A stretch of 64,000 bases of DNA, taken from assembly GCA_034401795.1 (NCBI GenBank), contig CM067370.1, positions 54,995,380-55,059,379 of the forward strand. Direction: 5' to 3'. Under the pieces are notes generated by a model. That model was given only the letters and a program-made list of their open reading frames with translations, had not been told where the DNA came from and searched no databases. Positions 1 through 9,910 of this stretch are shown piece after piece. The translations under genes and the position numbers were made by a program. Within the stretch, counting starts at the first letter, position 1. The number at the start of each line of letters is the position of its first letter. Source of the stretch: Chaetoderma sp. LZ-2023a. Taxonomy: Eukaryota; Mollusca; Caudofoveata; Chaetodermatida; Chaetodermatidae.

Positions 1-232
1 TAACGCTCTTTGATATTCCCAAATATCGACTTTCACTCAATAAACACTCAGATTAAAAAAGTTAGGTGCCCCCAATGGGAAGGTAGTCAGATGACAGTCC
101 GGCGGATGTCAGACCCAACCTCCGCGCATGCGCAGACAAGTACTTCCTCTGACTAATTTATTGGCTGTCACTATGCAACTTTAAGAAAGCCTGAAGACCG
201 AGCCTCTGTGGGGCAGAGGCCGGGTCCATGTT

Positions 233-316
233 AGGGAGGTAAGTATCAATTCTCTCGTGAAAAAATTAATCTGTGATTTCGTTTATTTCACTTCAAGAGT
301 ATACTTACCTCCCTAA
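233..316. repeat. Internal complementary region of A1
   Basis: Two inverted arms, AGGGAGGTAAGTATC and GTATACTTACCTCCCT, flank a centre containing TTTCGTTTATTTCACTTC. The first arm is complementary to the outer 3' ITR and the second to the outer 5' ITR of the family, as judged from A3. This matches the ICR of DIRS elements, a template copy of the joined circle ends. Confidence 0.8.
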
Positions 317-872
317 CACTCATTGATATTGCCAGAATTTGTCAGAGAATTCGTTGGGAGGGAGGTGAGGTCAAAAGACCAGCTCTTCCCAATGTGCTTT
401 TCTGCATTTAAGGCACTTAAACTTCTGAAATTGTGTGAAAGCACAACCAGGGATATATTTGAACATCGGATAACACAACCGATGGCTGAGAGAAAACCAT
501 ATGTCATATGCCTCCCCCCCCCCATCCTTCTTGGGAGGAAGACAGAATGACCTCAATATCCCATATGCTCTCTACGTACAAGTCCCATGGATATTTCAAA
601 GACTGATTAAACGAAAAGGCTTCATTTTCGTATACTCTCAAGAATGAACCACATAAAACACGTACCATCACCATATTAATAATGAAGGGTCACGTGACAA
701 CACAATCAACAATGAACAACACATAAACAAGACTGACCTTGTGAAAGTTGGCTGCTGTCATCATCTTCCCATTGGTGAATGCTGATGCAGTCCAAGTAAG
801 TGGTTGTTACCAGTGATAAATTGTGAAATATGTAAAAAATGAGAGAACCTCATCAAAATATTTAGACCTAAA

Positions 873-1700
873 TTATCTTTTCAAAATCGATAAGGCGAGA
901 GGATTCGAGGTGTCACGGAGGTAATGGTCGGTAAAACTTGACTCACAGTGCCACTGGGCTACTGACATAATGTCATCCACAGGAACCCCATTAAACAGGG
1001 CAGTAGAAGCCACTACACCGCGAACACTGTGAGCCTTAGCTAAGGCAACTTGTTTACCTGTGGCGGATTTATGACAAAATTGAATGCACTCTACAATCCA
1101 ACAGGAAATGGTGTCCTAAGACGCCCTGCCATGGGGTTCAATATATGACAACCATAACGCCTTTGGGTCCATCCGCCATTCCTGAGTACGTTGTTTGTAC
1201 CGGTTTAATGCACGGACTGGACACCATGCTTTTGAATTAGGATCAAATCTAGTCAAAGCGGTTCAAATGGCTTATCAGCTAGTACCTGGATCACTAAAGA
1301 TAAACTCCAAGATGGAATCACTGGGGGATTCCTTGGTCTTAGATTGCCCATGCCTTTAATTAAAGTATTTAATGTACTTACTTCATCACTTCCCCTATTA
1401 GCCAAGCAAGAGATAACTGTCATTAAAGCTGACTTATAGCCAGCAATAGTTAGGCTTGAGGCTATAGGCATCATACAGGTGACAGAGGAAATCGGCTACT
1501 ACCTGAATAGATGAATCCATTGGATTAATACATCTTCTTGAGCACCATTATGCAAATCTGTTGGTTTTATAATTATATGCTCTGGAGATTGACCCCCTTC
1601 TGGCTTTTGCCATGAACATGGCTGCTTGCTCAGAAAAGCCCTCCTTAATTCTAGATTCCTTGACAACATCCACACATTCAATATGAACATTGATGGATTG
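873..1700 (-). pseudogene. Tyrosine recombinase of A1, internally deleted
   Basis: The minus strand encodes the YR: the N-terminal SAM-like part near 1560-1700, the GYKSALMTVI segment near 1430, and the C-terminal HSVRG (HxxR) and WHCESSFTDHY motifs near 930-1040, ending at a TAA at 873-875. Compared with A4, about 200 bp is missing at about 1258, where the coding sequence jumps past the ARRRSEI box. That box carries the first catalytic arginine, so the enzyme should be dead. Confidence 0.8.
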
Positions 1701-2225
1701 TTGTGAAGGGGCTTGCCCTGGAAGATAATATTGTCCATCAGAGGTAGAGGAACCGGATTGCAGACCAGAAGGTCCAGCAGATCTGTATACCATGATCGGC
1801 TCGGCCAATTTGGGGTGATCAGAAGCACTTGGCACTCCTCCTGTTTGGTTTTCAGAAGAATTTTTGGAATCAGGATTGCTGGATGGAATGCATATGCATA
1901 TATTCGCACCCAGCTGATAGCTAATGCATCTGTTGCGATAGCGCTCGGATCTGGAATCGGAGAGACGTACATCGTCATCTTCGCATTCTTCTTCATTGCA
2001 AATAAATGGCTGCTTGCTCAGAAAAGCCCTCCTTAATTCTAGATTCCTTGACAACATCCACACAGTCAATCTGAACATTGATGGATTGTTGTAAAGGGGC
2101 TTGCCCTGGAAGATAATATTGTCCATCAGAGGCAGAGGAACCGGATTGCAGACCAGAAGGTCCAGCAGATCTGTATACAATGATCGGCTTGGCCAATTTG
2201 GGGTGATCAGAAGCACTTCTTCTTC
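1612..2225. repeat. Partial tandem duplication inside A1
   Basis: The segment starting with GGCTGCTTGCTCAGAAAAGC near 1619 recurs near 2005 and runs about 210 bp with few differences, to the GATCAGAAGCACT point (about 1833 and 2217). The second copy then skips about 150 bp to TCTTCTTCATTGC. This duplicates the YR/post-RNase H overlap region and breaks both frames. Confidence 0.85.
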
Positions 2226-2551
2226 ATTGCAAATAAATCTATGTTGGGTTTTCCCCAGTGGTTGAACAGAGATCCGCCACACATTGATTTAGTTGCCATT
2301 CTGTAGGTAAAACAATCATCCTTCGGCTCAATGAGTCTGCTAGTAGATTTAACCTTCCTGGAATATGAACTACTTTCAAGGTGATCCCGTGATCCAGGCA
2401 CCAGCAAAGCAGTTTCCATGTCATCATACAGAGACTGGGCGGCTTCGTTCCACCCTGGCAGTTTATGTAAGTCACTACTGTTGAGTTGTCTGATCGAACT
2501 AGAACAATCTTGCCCTGAACTGTCTCTATGAAATTTTCCAGGCCCAGCCAT
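1700..2551 (-). pseudogene. RNase H and post-RNase H region of A1
   Basis: Minus-strand coding remnant. RNase H motifs RSDNSTVVTYIN near 2480 and LNLLADSLSRR near 2330 are in frame, followed by the conserved post-RNase H domain (TEWQLNQCVAD, SPIPDPSAIATDALAISW). The coding sequence begins abruptly at GLENF near 2551, so RT and the start of RNase H are missing. The tandem duplication of 1612-2225 falls within it. Confidence 0.8.
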
Positions 2552-2860
2552 ACAAATGTTGTATATTTAATCACGTGTAATACATGTTCCAAACAATACA
2601 TTAGGTAAACCAAACGAGAATTCCAAATACGTATTAAAGAACATTTAAGGGACATTAAGAACAAAAAAGACACACCAGCAGCCATTCACTTTAATCTCCC
2701 AAACCACAACACTACTTCAGTCAACTACAGAATTATTGAAGTGCTCCATCGCGACCCTGATTCACCGGAAGCAATGTCTATCCGTAAGGAACGCGAGAAA
2801 TTCTGGATCTATCAGCTACATAGCATGGATCCAATTGGAATTAATCACGCTGATTGGTGA
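2552..2860 (+). pseudogene. Penelope-like GIY-YIG endonuclease C-terminal fragment
   Basis: The frame starting ACA AAT GTT at 2552 translates to a GIY-YIG-like segment: VVYLITCNTCSKQYI, then TKREFQIRIKEHL, IHFNLPNH, a REKFWIYQL block and a terminal GINHADW followed by TGA at 2858-2860. This order matches the endonuclease domain at the C-terminus of Penelope-like retroelements. One in-frame TAA interrupts it right after QYIR, where the family usually has a Gln codon. No RT is present upstream; the sequence joins element A1 directly at about 2551. The fragment is therefore a 5'-truncated copy, as is common for these elements. Confidence 0.8.
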
Positions 2861-3069
2861 CAATCTCTACCTGAAAGTAGTACAATAAATACAATAATTA
2901 GCTACCTGTCACCACGCTCCCCCCTTGGAGATGCTTATGATGTAATTACATTACGTCACACCTGCACGACATCACACTGACATCTCTAACGTTACAACAT
3001 ACTTAACGATCTTAATTTCATAACATTAGTAGCAATCAGCAAGTTTAAACCAAATCTTAGCATTAGTTC

Positions 3070-3810
3070 ATGGACCGACACCAGTGCCCAAAGTGCGAAG
3101 CTAATTTTGCTTGGAGAACGAGTCTAGTTTGCCACAACCATGTGGTACATCTAAAACAAGGATTCTGGTGGTGCACCGAGTGCGGCCAAAGTTCAACTAG
3201 AACTAGGGATTTCAGAGCACATCTTCGCACCCTACATGCTCTGTCTACATCAGTCCAGAGAAACACCATCTCCCTCCACAACCCTCACTGCAGGATCAGC
3301 GCTGAACACATCCAGGACGCACGCGAGGACGCCGCCGCACACACCTTTACACCTGAGCCACATCCACCATACAGCCCAGAAAGACAACCTTCATCCACCT
3401 CATCAACAGACCACAGATCAGCTTCATTGAGACCACCGACACCCGCACCATTTGCAGAACGCTGCGACAGCCCACCCACCACACCCAGAGCTAGCCTACA
3501 AACCGAGGAGTCCAGCAACCACTCTCAACTAGACTCTCCTCCAGCATCAATCATCAATTATTCAGCACCTTTGTCCAGTCCAGAACCAGACAGTTCTACC
3601 GAAGGGCCATCCACACCAGCCACTGCCACACCAGTATTTAGCCCAGGGAGAAACAGCCCAGACAGCGGCGTCTCCGGTCCCAGCGCAGAGGAGGATTACC
3701 AGGCAGACATCCTGAACGACTGCCTGGACGATCCCCCCCTGGATGAGGATGACATCTGGGAGAATGAGCTGGGGGCAATAACCCTCCAACAAATTTTAGA
3801 TGAATTATAA
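3070..3810 (+). CDS. Intact ORF with two C2H2 zinc fingers and acidic C-terminus
   Basis: An ATG-initiated ORF of 246 codons. Residues about 5-27 form a C2H2 finger (CPKC, then H and H spaced by 4) and residues about 37-57 a second (CTEC, then HLRTLH). Residues about 75-200 are rich in Ser, Pro and Thr, low-complexity and probably disordered. The last 45 residues are acidic (DDPPLDEDDIWENE). It lies 210 bp downstream of the GIY-YIG fragment and 150 bp upstream of a hammerhead-like motif. Unlike its neighbours it has no stop or frameshift. Two-finger N-termini occur in several non-LTR retroelements, but no RT follows here. It may be an accessory ORF of the Penelope-like unit or an independent DNA-binding protein. 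Function is inferred only from the fingers. Confidence 0.6.
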   Translation: MDRHQCPKCEANFAWRTSLVCHNHVVHLKQGFWWCTECGQSSTRTRDFRAHLRTLHALSTSVQRNTISLHNPHCRISAEHIQDAREDAAAHTFTPEPHPPYSPERQPSSTSSTDHRSASLRPPTPAPFAERCDSPPTTPRASLQTEESSNHSQLDSPPASIINYSAPLSSPEPDSSTEGPSTPATATPVFSPGRNSPDSGVSGPSAEEDYQADILNDCLDDPPLDEDDIWENELGAITLQQILDEL

Positions 3811-3960
3811 GGTAAGAAAATGGCACACAGCCATCTCAACACCTCACGCATCCTTCTAAACTATAGATTGTTAAAACTTCAACATCTTAGCTACTACACA
3901 ATGATTTTCGAATTTACACATCCCAGTAAAAAATACTGTGACAAAGTGTCTACACATTTC

Positions 3961-4010
3961 CTCTGATGAGTATAACCCAAACATGGGTACGAAACACCAG
4001 GAGCCTGGAT
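3961..4010 (+). other. Hammerhead-like core motif, copy 1
   Basis: The sequence has CTGATGAG, a stem-loop in which GTA and CCC can pair with GGG and TAC across a TAA bulge, then CGAAAC. This is the box order of the hammerhead ribozyme core, which is known in Penelope-like elements. I could not find a convincing stem I or a cleavage triplet in the right place, so cleavage is unproven. The 3' flank (CACCAGGAGCCTGGATCAAA) is related to that of copy 2. Confidence 0.35.
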
Positions 4011-4108
4011 CAAATATGGAAGGCCCCATTAACAAATGGACCAATGCCTTTTTATAACCTTTTATTTAGAGATCTATCCCTTAAACCCAATGTATACAAC
4101 TATACAAT

Positions 4109-4338
4109 TCGGGTACATAATAATTCCCAACTGGGTACAATCGGGTACATGCACAATCGGGTACACCAACACATATTAAACAAACCCGGGTACACCAAAA
4201 CTCGGGTACAAAAAGTACACAGATTTTTACCAAATCGGGTACAAATACACATAGTCGGGTACAAAACCGACAACAACAATGGGATGTATCTACCAAATCC
4301 AGGTACATACACAAAGGATCAGGTACAATTGGGTACAG
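4109..4338 (+). repeat. Array of spaced GGGTAC motifs
   Basis: GGGTAC occurs at 4111, 4133, 4143, 4159, 4188, 4204, 4237, 4257 and 4331, with AGGTAC at about 4304 and 4320, usually followed by A and often preceded by TC. Spacing is irregular (10-50 bp), unlike a plain microsatellite. The array ends about 8 bp before a TATA box. Clustered binding sites for one factor are the simplest reading; that is inference. Confidence 0.75.
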
Positions 4339-4344
4339 GATTAC

Positions 4345-4351
4345 TATAAAA
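4345..4351 (+). promoter_or_regulatory. TATA box downstream of GGGTAC array
   Basis: TATAAAA lies in the context ACTATAAAAGGAGCG, immediately after the motif array. A start site would be expected about 25-30 bp downstream near 4375. The downstream sequence runs into family D coding remnants at 4462. Confidence 0.5.
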
Positions 4352-4461
4352 GGAGCGCACAAACAGTGCATTGGCATCCAGACTCAACGGACACTAACCA
4401 TTAGCGTCAGGACCAGACCTAGCATCTTACAAGCTTTTCACAAAAATATTTAAATTTTTAA

Positions 4462-5514
4462 ATGGATGGCTTAAATTATATTGTGGACCTAATTTCTAAT
4501 GATTGTTATATGGGATCCTTGGATTTGCAGGATGCTTATCATTCTGTTTGTGTTTTTGAAAGTGACAGAAAGTTTTGATTTTTTTTTTGCGAGGTCAACG
4601 GTATCAGTTTACTTCGATACCGAATGGTTTGGCTAGCGGTCCCAGGGTTTTTACTAAATTGTTTAAACCAGTGTATGCGGGGCTCAGACAAAGAAACTTT
4701 GTAGCCTGTGGACACATTGATGACATTTTGCAGTTTTTACAGTCTTTGCTGGATCAGGGGGCTGGTTTTAATGCGGTAAGCTCAGCAAGAAGTGCATTGT
4801 CGTCCATGCTTATTCTACGGAATAACGAATCAATTGGTGAAAATAAATTAGTTTGTCGTTTTATCAGAGGAGTATATAAAGTTATAAGATATACGAGCAT
4901 ATGGGATATTAATGTAGTCTTGAACAATTTCAGGAAGCAACCTCTACCTGAATTTCTATCCTTATATGACTTAACATTAAGATTGGTAATGATGTTAGCA
5001 CTAACTACAGCGCAGAGGTGCCAATCCATTTTCCTGTTAGATCTGAATAATATGACATAAGATGAGCATAGATTAGAATTTTGTTTAGTTGGGAATTTTA
5101 AGCAAGCAAGAACCAGCTTTAACGAACTTGGCATTGTCATCTCTAAGTACCCTGATGACATTAGACTTTGTCCGTTCAGATTTTTAAAAATATACATTGA
5201 ATGAACTAAAAACTTGAGATCATCCACAGAGTTGTTTATTGGTACGGTGAAACCTCATAACGAGGTCACTAAAGATACTATAGTGTGGTGGTTGAAAACT
5301 ATTATGAAAGCAGCAGAAGTTAATGTAAATATTTTTTAAGCCGCACAGTTGTAGGGCTGCATCTACGTCGGCAGCAGCTAGACAAGATATTGACATTCAA
5401 ACCATCCTTAATATGGTGGGATGGTCGAATGCTCAGACATTCGCCAGGTTTTACAAGAAGCCACTGTGTAAAGAACAGGGCGAATATGCAAAATCTGTAC
5501 TGACAACAAAGTAG
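4462..5514 (+). pseudogene. Family D YR retrotransposon, RT and YR remnants (D1)
   Basis: An RT segment starts at the ATG at 4462 (MGSLDLQDAYHSV), is frameshifted at the T-run at 4577, and continues with QRYQFTSIPNGLASGPRVFT and a HIDD box near 4720. At about 4745 it joins directly to a YR: SARSALSSM, then AQRCQSIFLLD (first Arg) near 5010, then HSCRAASTSAA (HxxR), GWSNAQTF and a FYKK tyrosine near 5455, ending at TAG 5512-5514. RNase H is absent. Stops at 5058 and 5199 and a one-T frameshift near 5336 break the YR. The RT and YR resemble Ngaro-like or DIRS-like types and differ from families A-C. Confidence 0.75.
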
Positions 5515-5834
5515 CATTTATAATTGTTCCCACATGTAAATATAATGGATTGTACAGCCTTCGAACAAATTCGATGGAAGGACTTTAGATTGTAGAGTTC
5601 GCTAGACGTATTCGGGAATGGGACTATAGTCTATTCATTTTGAGATCGGCTCATGGTGCGAGGAGACAGGTATGGCACTGGGTTCATACATGAGAGACAG
5701 GTATGTCACTGGACTCACACCTTGGATGGAAAGTTGATAGTTAATTTAACTCATTGGTGAGTGAATTTAATTTGTCATGTCCCATAATGATGGGATAAGA
5801 TACACTAAAATCATCTGTGCTTTGAAGTCTCATG
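5515..5834. other. Noncoding 3' region of D1
   Basis: No coding potential was seen. A short direct repeat (GAGACAGGTATG near 5660 and 5695) is the only structure noticed. It is probably the 3' UTR of D1. Confidence 0.4.
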
Positions 5835-5934
5835 GAATTCAAGGAATTTGATTAATGGGTATAATTAATAGATTAGACGAGACTTCAGGTGAAGTCTGAT
5901 AATAATTATACCGTAATCAAATTCTGTAGAATTC
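5835..5934. repeat. Hairpin (ICR-like) at D1 terminus
   Basis: The arm GAATTC..GGAATTTGATTAATGGGTATAATTA on the left is complementary to TAATTATACCGTAATCAAATTC..GAATTC on the right, with a central GACTTCAGGTGAAGTC palindrome. Left and right arms are each about 33 bp. A third single-arm copy lies at 6046-6115. The layout resembles the ICR and ITR ends of the other families. Confidence 0.65.
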
Positions 5935-6045
5935 AATGCCCACCCATTTGGGATCATGAGATATTTCATTGCCCATCCCTTGATTAGATACAGATGCATT
6001 TAGTAACCTTTGAACTATGGCTTCATCGTGCATGTGCATTTGCTC

Positions 6046-6115
6046 TCATTGAATTCTATGGAATTTGATTAAGGTATAACTATTATCAAACTTCACCTGA
6101 AGTCTTGTATAATCT
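6046..6115. repeat. Third arm of the D1 terminal repeat
   Basis: GAATTCTATGGAATTTGATT followed by AAGGTATAAC and CTTCACCTGAAGTC repeats the arm and centre of the 5835-5934 hairpin. It probably marks the 3' terminal repeat of D1. Confidence 0.55.
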
Positions 6116-6201
6116 ATTAAATCTAATACTCTGCTATGCTGCTGCTGCTACTCGCCATTCAGTTAGTACATACACACTCACACACAGGCATAGCAGCATC
6201 T

Positions 6202-6487
6202 GAAGGAAATCTCCCTTTCCCCGAGATCTAACAATACTTACCATTATATTACTCTTTGTTTATACAAGCTAGCGGGCTAGCTGCTCTAGGAATCTAGATT
6301 TAGACAGTTTTACTGGCTCCTGGAACCGGGTACCCGGCTCCCAACAACCGGGTACCCGTCTGCCAGTGAGACTCATATTGTTTGCATAGCTACCAAACAA
6401 GAGAATACCAATGGCTTGACTCAGAGAGAGGGAAATTGAAATTTCCTTCATTCTCCTTCGATCAATACTTACCATTATATTACCTTT
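6202..6487. repeat. B1 3' ITR and ICR
   Basis: The outer end TGAAGGAAATCTCCCTTTCC is inverted relative to GGGAAATTGAAATTTCC at 6430. The ICR at about 6421-6487 joins that arm to CTCCTTCGATCAATACTTACC, the complement of the 5' end seen at 19380-19402. A GGGTACCCGG...CCGGGTACCC hairpin at about 6327-6358 lies between. Confidence 0.75.
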
Positions 6488-6626
6488 GATAACACCAGAT
6501 TTAGTCGGTAACCTGGTGGGAAGGGGCAAGCCATACATAGCCTCTTATGTCCCTGGAGAAACTTGCCATATGGACACCTAAAAGGACCGACAAGTTTAGG
6601 GACCGAATCACATTCGCATCACCGCT

Positions 6627-6646
6627 GCCCCCCCCCCCACCCCCTC
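6627..6646. repeat. C-run in the B1 3' region
   Basis: A C-rich run (G-run on the coding strand) precedes TTTTCTCCTAAGAAAGG. The same G-run occurs at 33865-33880 in B2 and 46494-46505 in B3, so it is a family feature and not a chance homopolymer. Confidence 0.7.
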
Positions 6647-6971
6647 TTTTCTCCTAAGAAAGGGAGAGAACTCACGAACATGCAGCTCACCTGAAAACAC
6701 AAATATGCGAAGAGGGTTAACTGCTCTCTGCACATATAAGCCTGGGAATGAGCATGAATATATAAGATGATGATATATAAACATAATACAAAAAACTGTC
6801 TAACTTGAATTACCTCATCAATTATGGATTCCAGACGTGGAGCAACCAACCAACACACTTTCGACCAGACGTGTCCAATACCGTTGAATTCCTCTCGCCT
6901 GACCATGTCTGTTCTTACTACTTTTGCTTTTCAATGTACCAAAAGGAGGAGAGCAGTGTGGCCATAAACTA

Positions 6972-8000
6972 TCATCTCAAAACAGCTAAAGCGAGTGGAT
7001 TGGCTGAGTCTGACATGTCCTTCATATAGTATTCAGTGAAAGAGGACTCACAGTGCCATTGTGCAATGGCCATGATGTCCTCTAACGGGACACCATTGAA
7101 TAGGGTGGTCGAGGAAGCTATTCCTCTAACATCGTGAGCCCTAGCACATTGCACCTGGTTCCCAGTCGCAATCTCATGGGTAGTCTGAATGCATTCGACT
7201 ACCCAACGAGAGATAGAATCCATGGATGCGTCGCTATATGGCTTCTTATGGCAGATCCACAGATGTATATCATTTGACCATAAAGAGTCCGTCCGTTTCT
7301 TGTACTTAGTCAAAGCATGGACTGGACACCAGGCACTGGCACCATGGTCAAACCTGGTTAGCTTTGGTATAATGATCGGTTTGCCAGGATATTTCAAAGA
7401 TTGATTCTTTAACATAAGCTCTGCTCTTGGCAGCAGTCGCAGACACTCTCCGGAGACAATAAATCGGTCCCTCTTTGCTGAAAGTGTTTGGATCTCACTG
7501 TGCTTTCTAGCTGAGGAAGCTGCCAATAGAAAAACCGCCTTTAGAGTCAGATGCTTTAGACTAGCCGAACCCAAAGGTTTGAAAGGGTGCTTGGCCAGTA
7601 CACTAAGCACCAAAGATAGACTCCAGGCTGGAATGACTACCGGTTGTCTCGGTCGGAGATTGCTCATTCCCTTCACCATCACATTCAACTGGGCCACCTC
7701 TGGACTATCCCTGTTGGCTAGACAAGGGATAACTGATGCCAAAGCTGACTTGTATCCAGCTATTGTGACAGGAACCAGTCCTGTTTAGAACAGCTCACAG
7801 AGAAAGTCTGCTATTTGCTAAATAGTGGATTGAAAGGTATCAATAACCTTTCCTTCACACCACTCTGCAAATTTGTTAACCTTGTGGTTATATGACTTGA
7901 AGGTTGACCTTCTCACGGCTGCGATGGAACTCGCAGCCTGTTGAGAAAAGCCTTCCGACGTGGAACGTTGTTTGATAACATCCACGCATTCAATTTGAAC
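6972..8000 (-). pseudogene. Tyrosine recombinase of B1
   Basis: The N-terminal part (VDVIKQRSTSEGFSQQAA, then YNHKVNKFAEWCEG) runs from about 8000 to 7821. A TAG at 7818 replaces the CAG seen in B3, and a TAA at 7785 follows. The frame then continues unbroken from 7742 to 6972 with GYKSALASVI, AHDVRG (HxxR) and WHCESSFTEYY. The first catalytic position, R in the ARRRSE box of family members, reads ARKHSE here, so the Arg has become Lys. Two nonsense codons plus this change make it inactive. Confidence 0.85.
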
Positions 8001-8800
8001 ATCTCGGGCCGCTCGTGTAGGAAGCGGCCCTTGGCCTGGGAGATTATGTTCAGAATCTCGAACAGCTGCACTGGATTGTCCACAAGCAGATCCAGAAGAT
8101 CCGTGAACCAAGCCCTGCTGGGCAAAATGGCACTATTAGCAGGACCAGGCACGGCTCCTCCCTGATCTTCACCAAAACCTTTGGCAGAAGAATGGTGGGT
8201 GGATACGCGTAAGTGTGCATCCCTCTCCAGCTTATCGCCAAAGCGTCTGTATCGACGGCATTTGGATCTGGAATTGGCGAGACATAAGTCATGATTTGAG
8301 CATTTTCCTCTGTGGTGAACAAGTCCATGTTTGGTTTGCCCCAATGCTCGAACATCCTTTGAAGAACTGGATGGTTGAGAGACCATTCTGTTGGCAGAAT
8401 CCTGTCTGCGAGTGAGTGACTTGGTCCCGCCTTGGCGATTTATGTACGATACTATGGTCGAACTGTCCGACCGTATCAATATCACCTTGCCCCTGACTTT
8501 CGGAAGAAACTTTTCCAATGCCAGTTCCACCGCCAACAGATTGATATGCAGTTGACTCTCTTGGAGAGTCCATGTGCCCGAAATCTTGTGTTCTCCCAGA
8601 CAGGCCTCTCACCCCTCCAGCGATGCATCCGTATACACGGACAGCTGGGGGCGGGGTAGTTGAAGCGAAACTCCTACTAGGAGATTCTGATGCTTCTTCC
8701 ACCATATAAGATGCGACATCATTGGCTCGAAAACTGGTACCAGCGTTGGCAGGGGTTCTGTTCTCTGTTTCCACAGAGACATCAGATACAACTGGATAGC
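7913..8800 (-). pseudogene. RNase H and post-RNase H domain of B1
   Basis: RNase H motifs YTDASLEG (about 8610), ELALEKFLPKVRGKVILIRSDSST (about 8480-8540, cut by frameshifts) and the post-RNase H block WGKPNMDLFTTEENAQ, SPIPDPNAVDTDALAISW, YAYPPTILLPKVL can be read in several frames. A stop follows the first Asp motif and frames shift repeatedly. The post-RNase H region overlaps the start of the YR in another frame. Confidence 0.8.
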
Positions 8801-8890
8801 TCTTTGCCTCAGAGCAGCATATGGGATTACCTACTCCATGGAGACCATTATACCCAGCATCTGAAGAAACCTCCTTGCCTGAATGTGGTT

Positions 8891-9770
8891 TCAGAGTCGA
8901 AAACTCTCGAGGATGGCTAACAGAGACACCACTCTGGGCTCTGACGGGTAAACCCTGCCTTCCTCGAGATCGAATCGCATCCCCAAATAAACGAAGTGTT
9001 GAGTGGGTGTCAACTCGGATTTCTCCCTGTTGACTACCCAGCCTAGATCTGAAAGCAATTTCAGAGTCAGAGCAGTATCCACTCCTAACACGGCTGGTGT
9101 GTCCGCCTTGATAAGCCAATCGTCTATGTAGGTGTGAAGCGCAACGTTCTCTCTTCTGAGAAACGCTGTCACCGCTAGGTCAACTCTGGTGAAAACCCTT
9201 GGGGCTGTCGACAGGCCGAATGGGAGGACTACAAACTCCCATACCTGATTCTGAAACATGAATCTCAGAAACCTGTGACAACCCTTGTTCATTGGAATGT
9301 GGAAATATGCATCTTTCAAATCAATTGACACACACCACATTCCTTTCCTCAATCCTGCCATTACCGATCTCGGCGGTTCCATCTGAAACCGAGGCATATG
9401 GATAAAATCAATTCAATGGCCTGAGATTGAGTACAGGTTTCCATCCCCCTGTGCTCTTGAGGACAAGGAACATGTTTGAATAGAAGCCTGGAGTGTTCTG
9501 GTTTGCTGGTTTTATTGTTCACTTCAGAAGCAAACCTGACACTTCGTTTTGAATGGTTTCTAACTTGTCTGGCTCCCTTGGTACGGGAGTCCAGACAGGT
9601 CCCAAAGACAGGTTTTGTGGTGGAAAATCCCACCACTCTGGCATGTGCCCCTGGGATATCCATCCCAGGACCAGACGGGCTGACGTCACACCTCGCCAAG
9701 CCTCGACAAAACGCATGAGTCTTCCACCCACTATAGACGCATTGACACCTAATGCAAGTGTCTGGCTCAT
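8891..9770 (-). pseudogene. Reverse transcriptase of B1
   Basis: An ATG at 9770 opens a frame with IVGGRLMRFVEAWRGV and WWDFPPQNLSLGPVW that stops at 9519. RT then continues from 9397 in another frame with SIDLKDAYFHIPM, LPFGLSTAPRVFTRV and TYIDDWLIKAD (about 9120) and stops at 8891. The catalytic YIDD is intact, but at least one frameshift or stop separates the two halves. Confidence 0.85.
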
Positions 9771-9910
9771 GATCCGCTTCCCCCCCCCCCACCCCTCTTA
9801 ACGAGAGAGAGTGAGAACCATTTTGGTCTTGGCTTGAATGGTCTAACTGACACCGCTGCTCCTGTCGCACAGGTGCAGTCCAGGCAGATACGAAGAGAGC
9901 AACCATACCC

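Larger units (their letters stand above)
1..2551 (-). mobile_element. DIRS-like element A1, 3' part, cut by window edge
   Basis: This is the 3' half of a family A YR retrotransposon. Reading on the minus strand it holds RNase H and post-RNase H remnants, a YR remnant, a 3' UTR, the ICR and most of the 3' ITR, whose outer end lies outside the window. It is recognised by near-identity along its length to A3 and A4. The 5' side stops at about 2551, inside RNase H, where Penelope-like coding sequence begins on the other strand. It is internally deleted and partly duplicated, so it is not autonomous. Confidence 0.9.

Noticed and set aside
3070..3810. Host transcription factor gene
   Set aside because: Single-exon ORF lying between transposon fragments, with no host context; an element-encoded protein is more likely, though not proven.
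3961..4010. Calling a fully functional hammerhead ribozyme
   Set aside because: Core boxes are present but stem I and a cleavage triplet could not be placed.
4081..4377. ORFs on both strands over the GGGTAC array
   Set aside because: Repeat-driven open frames; the array and TATA box explain the sequence better.
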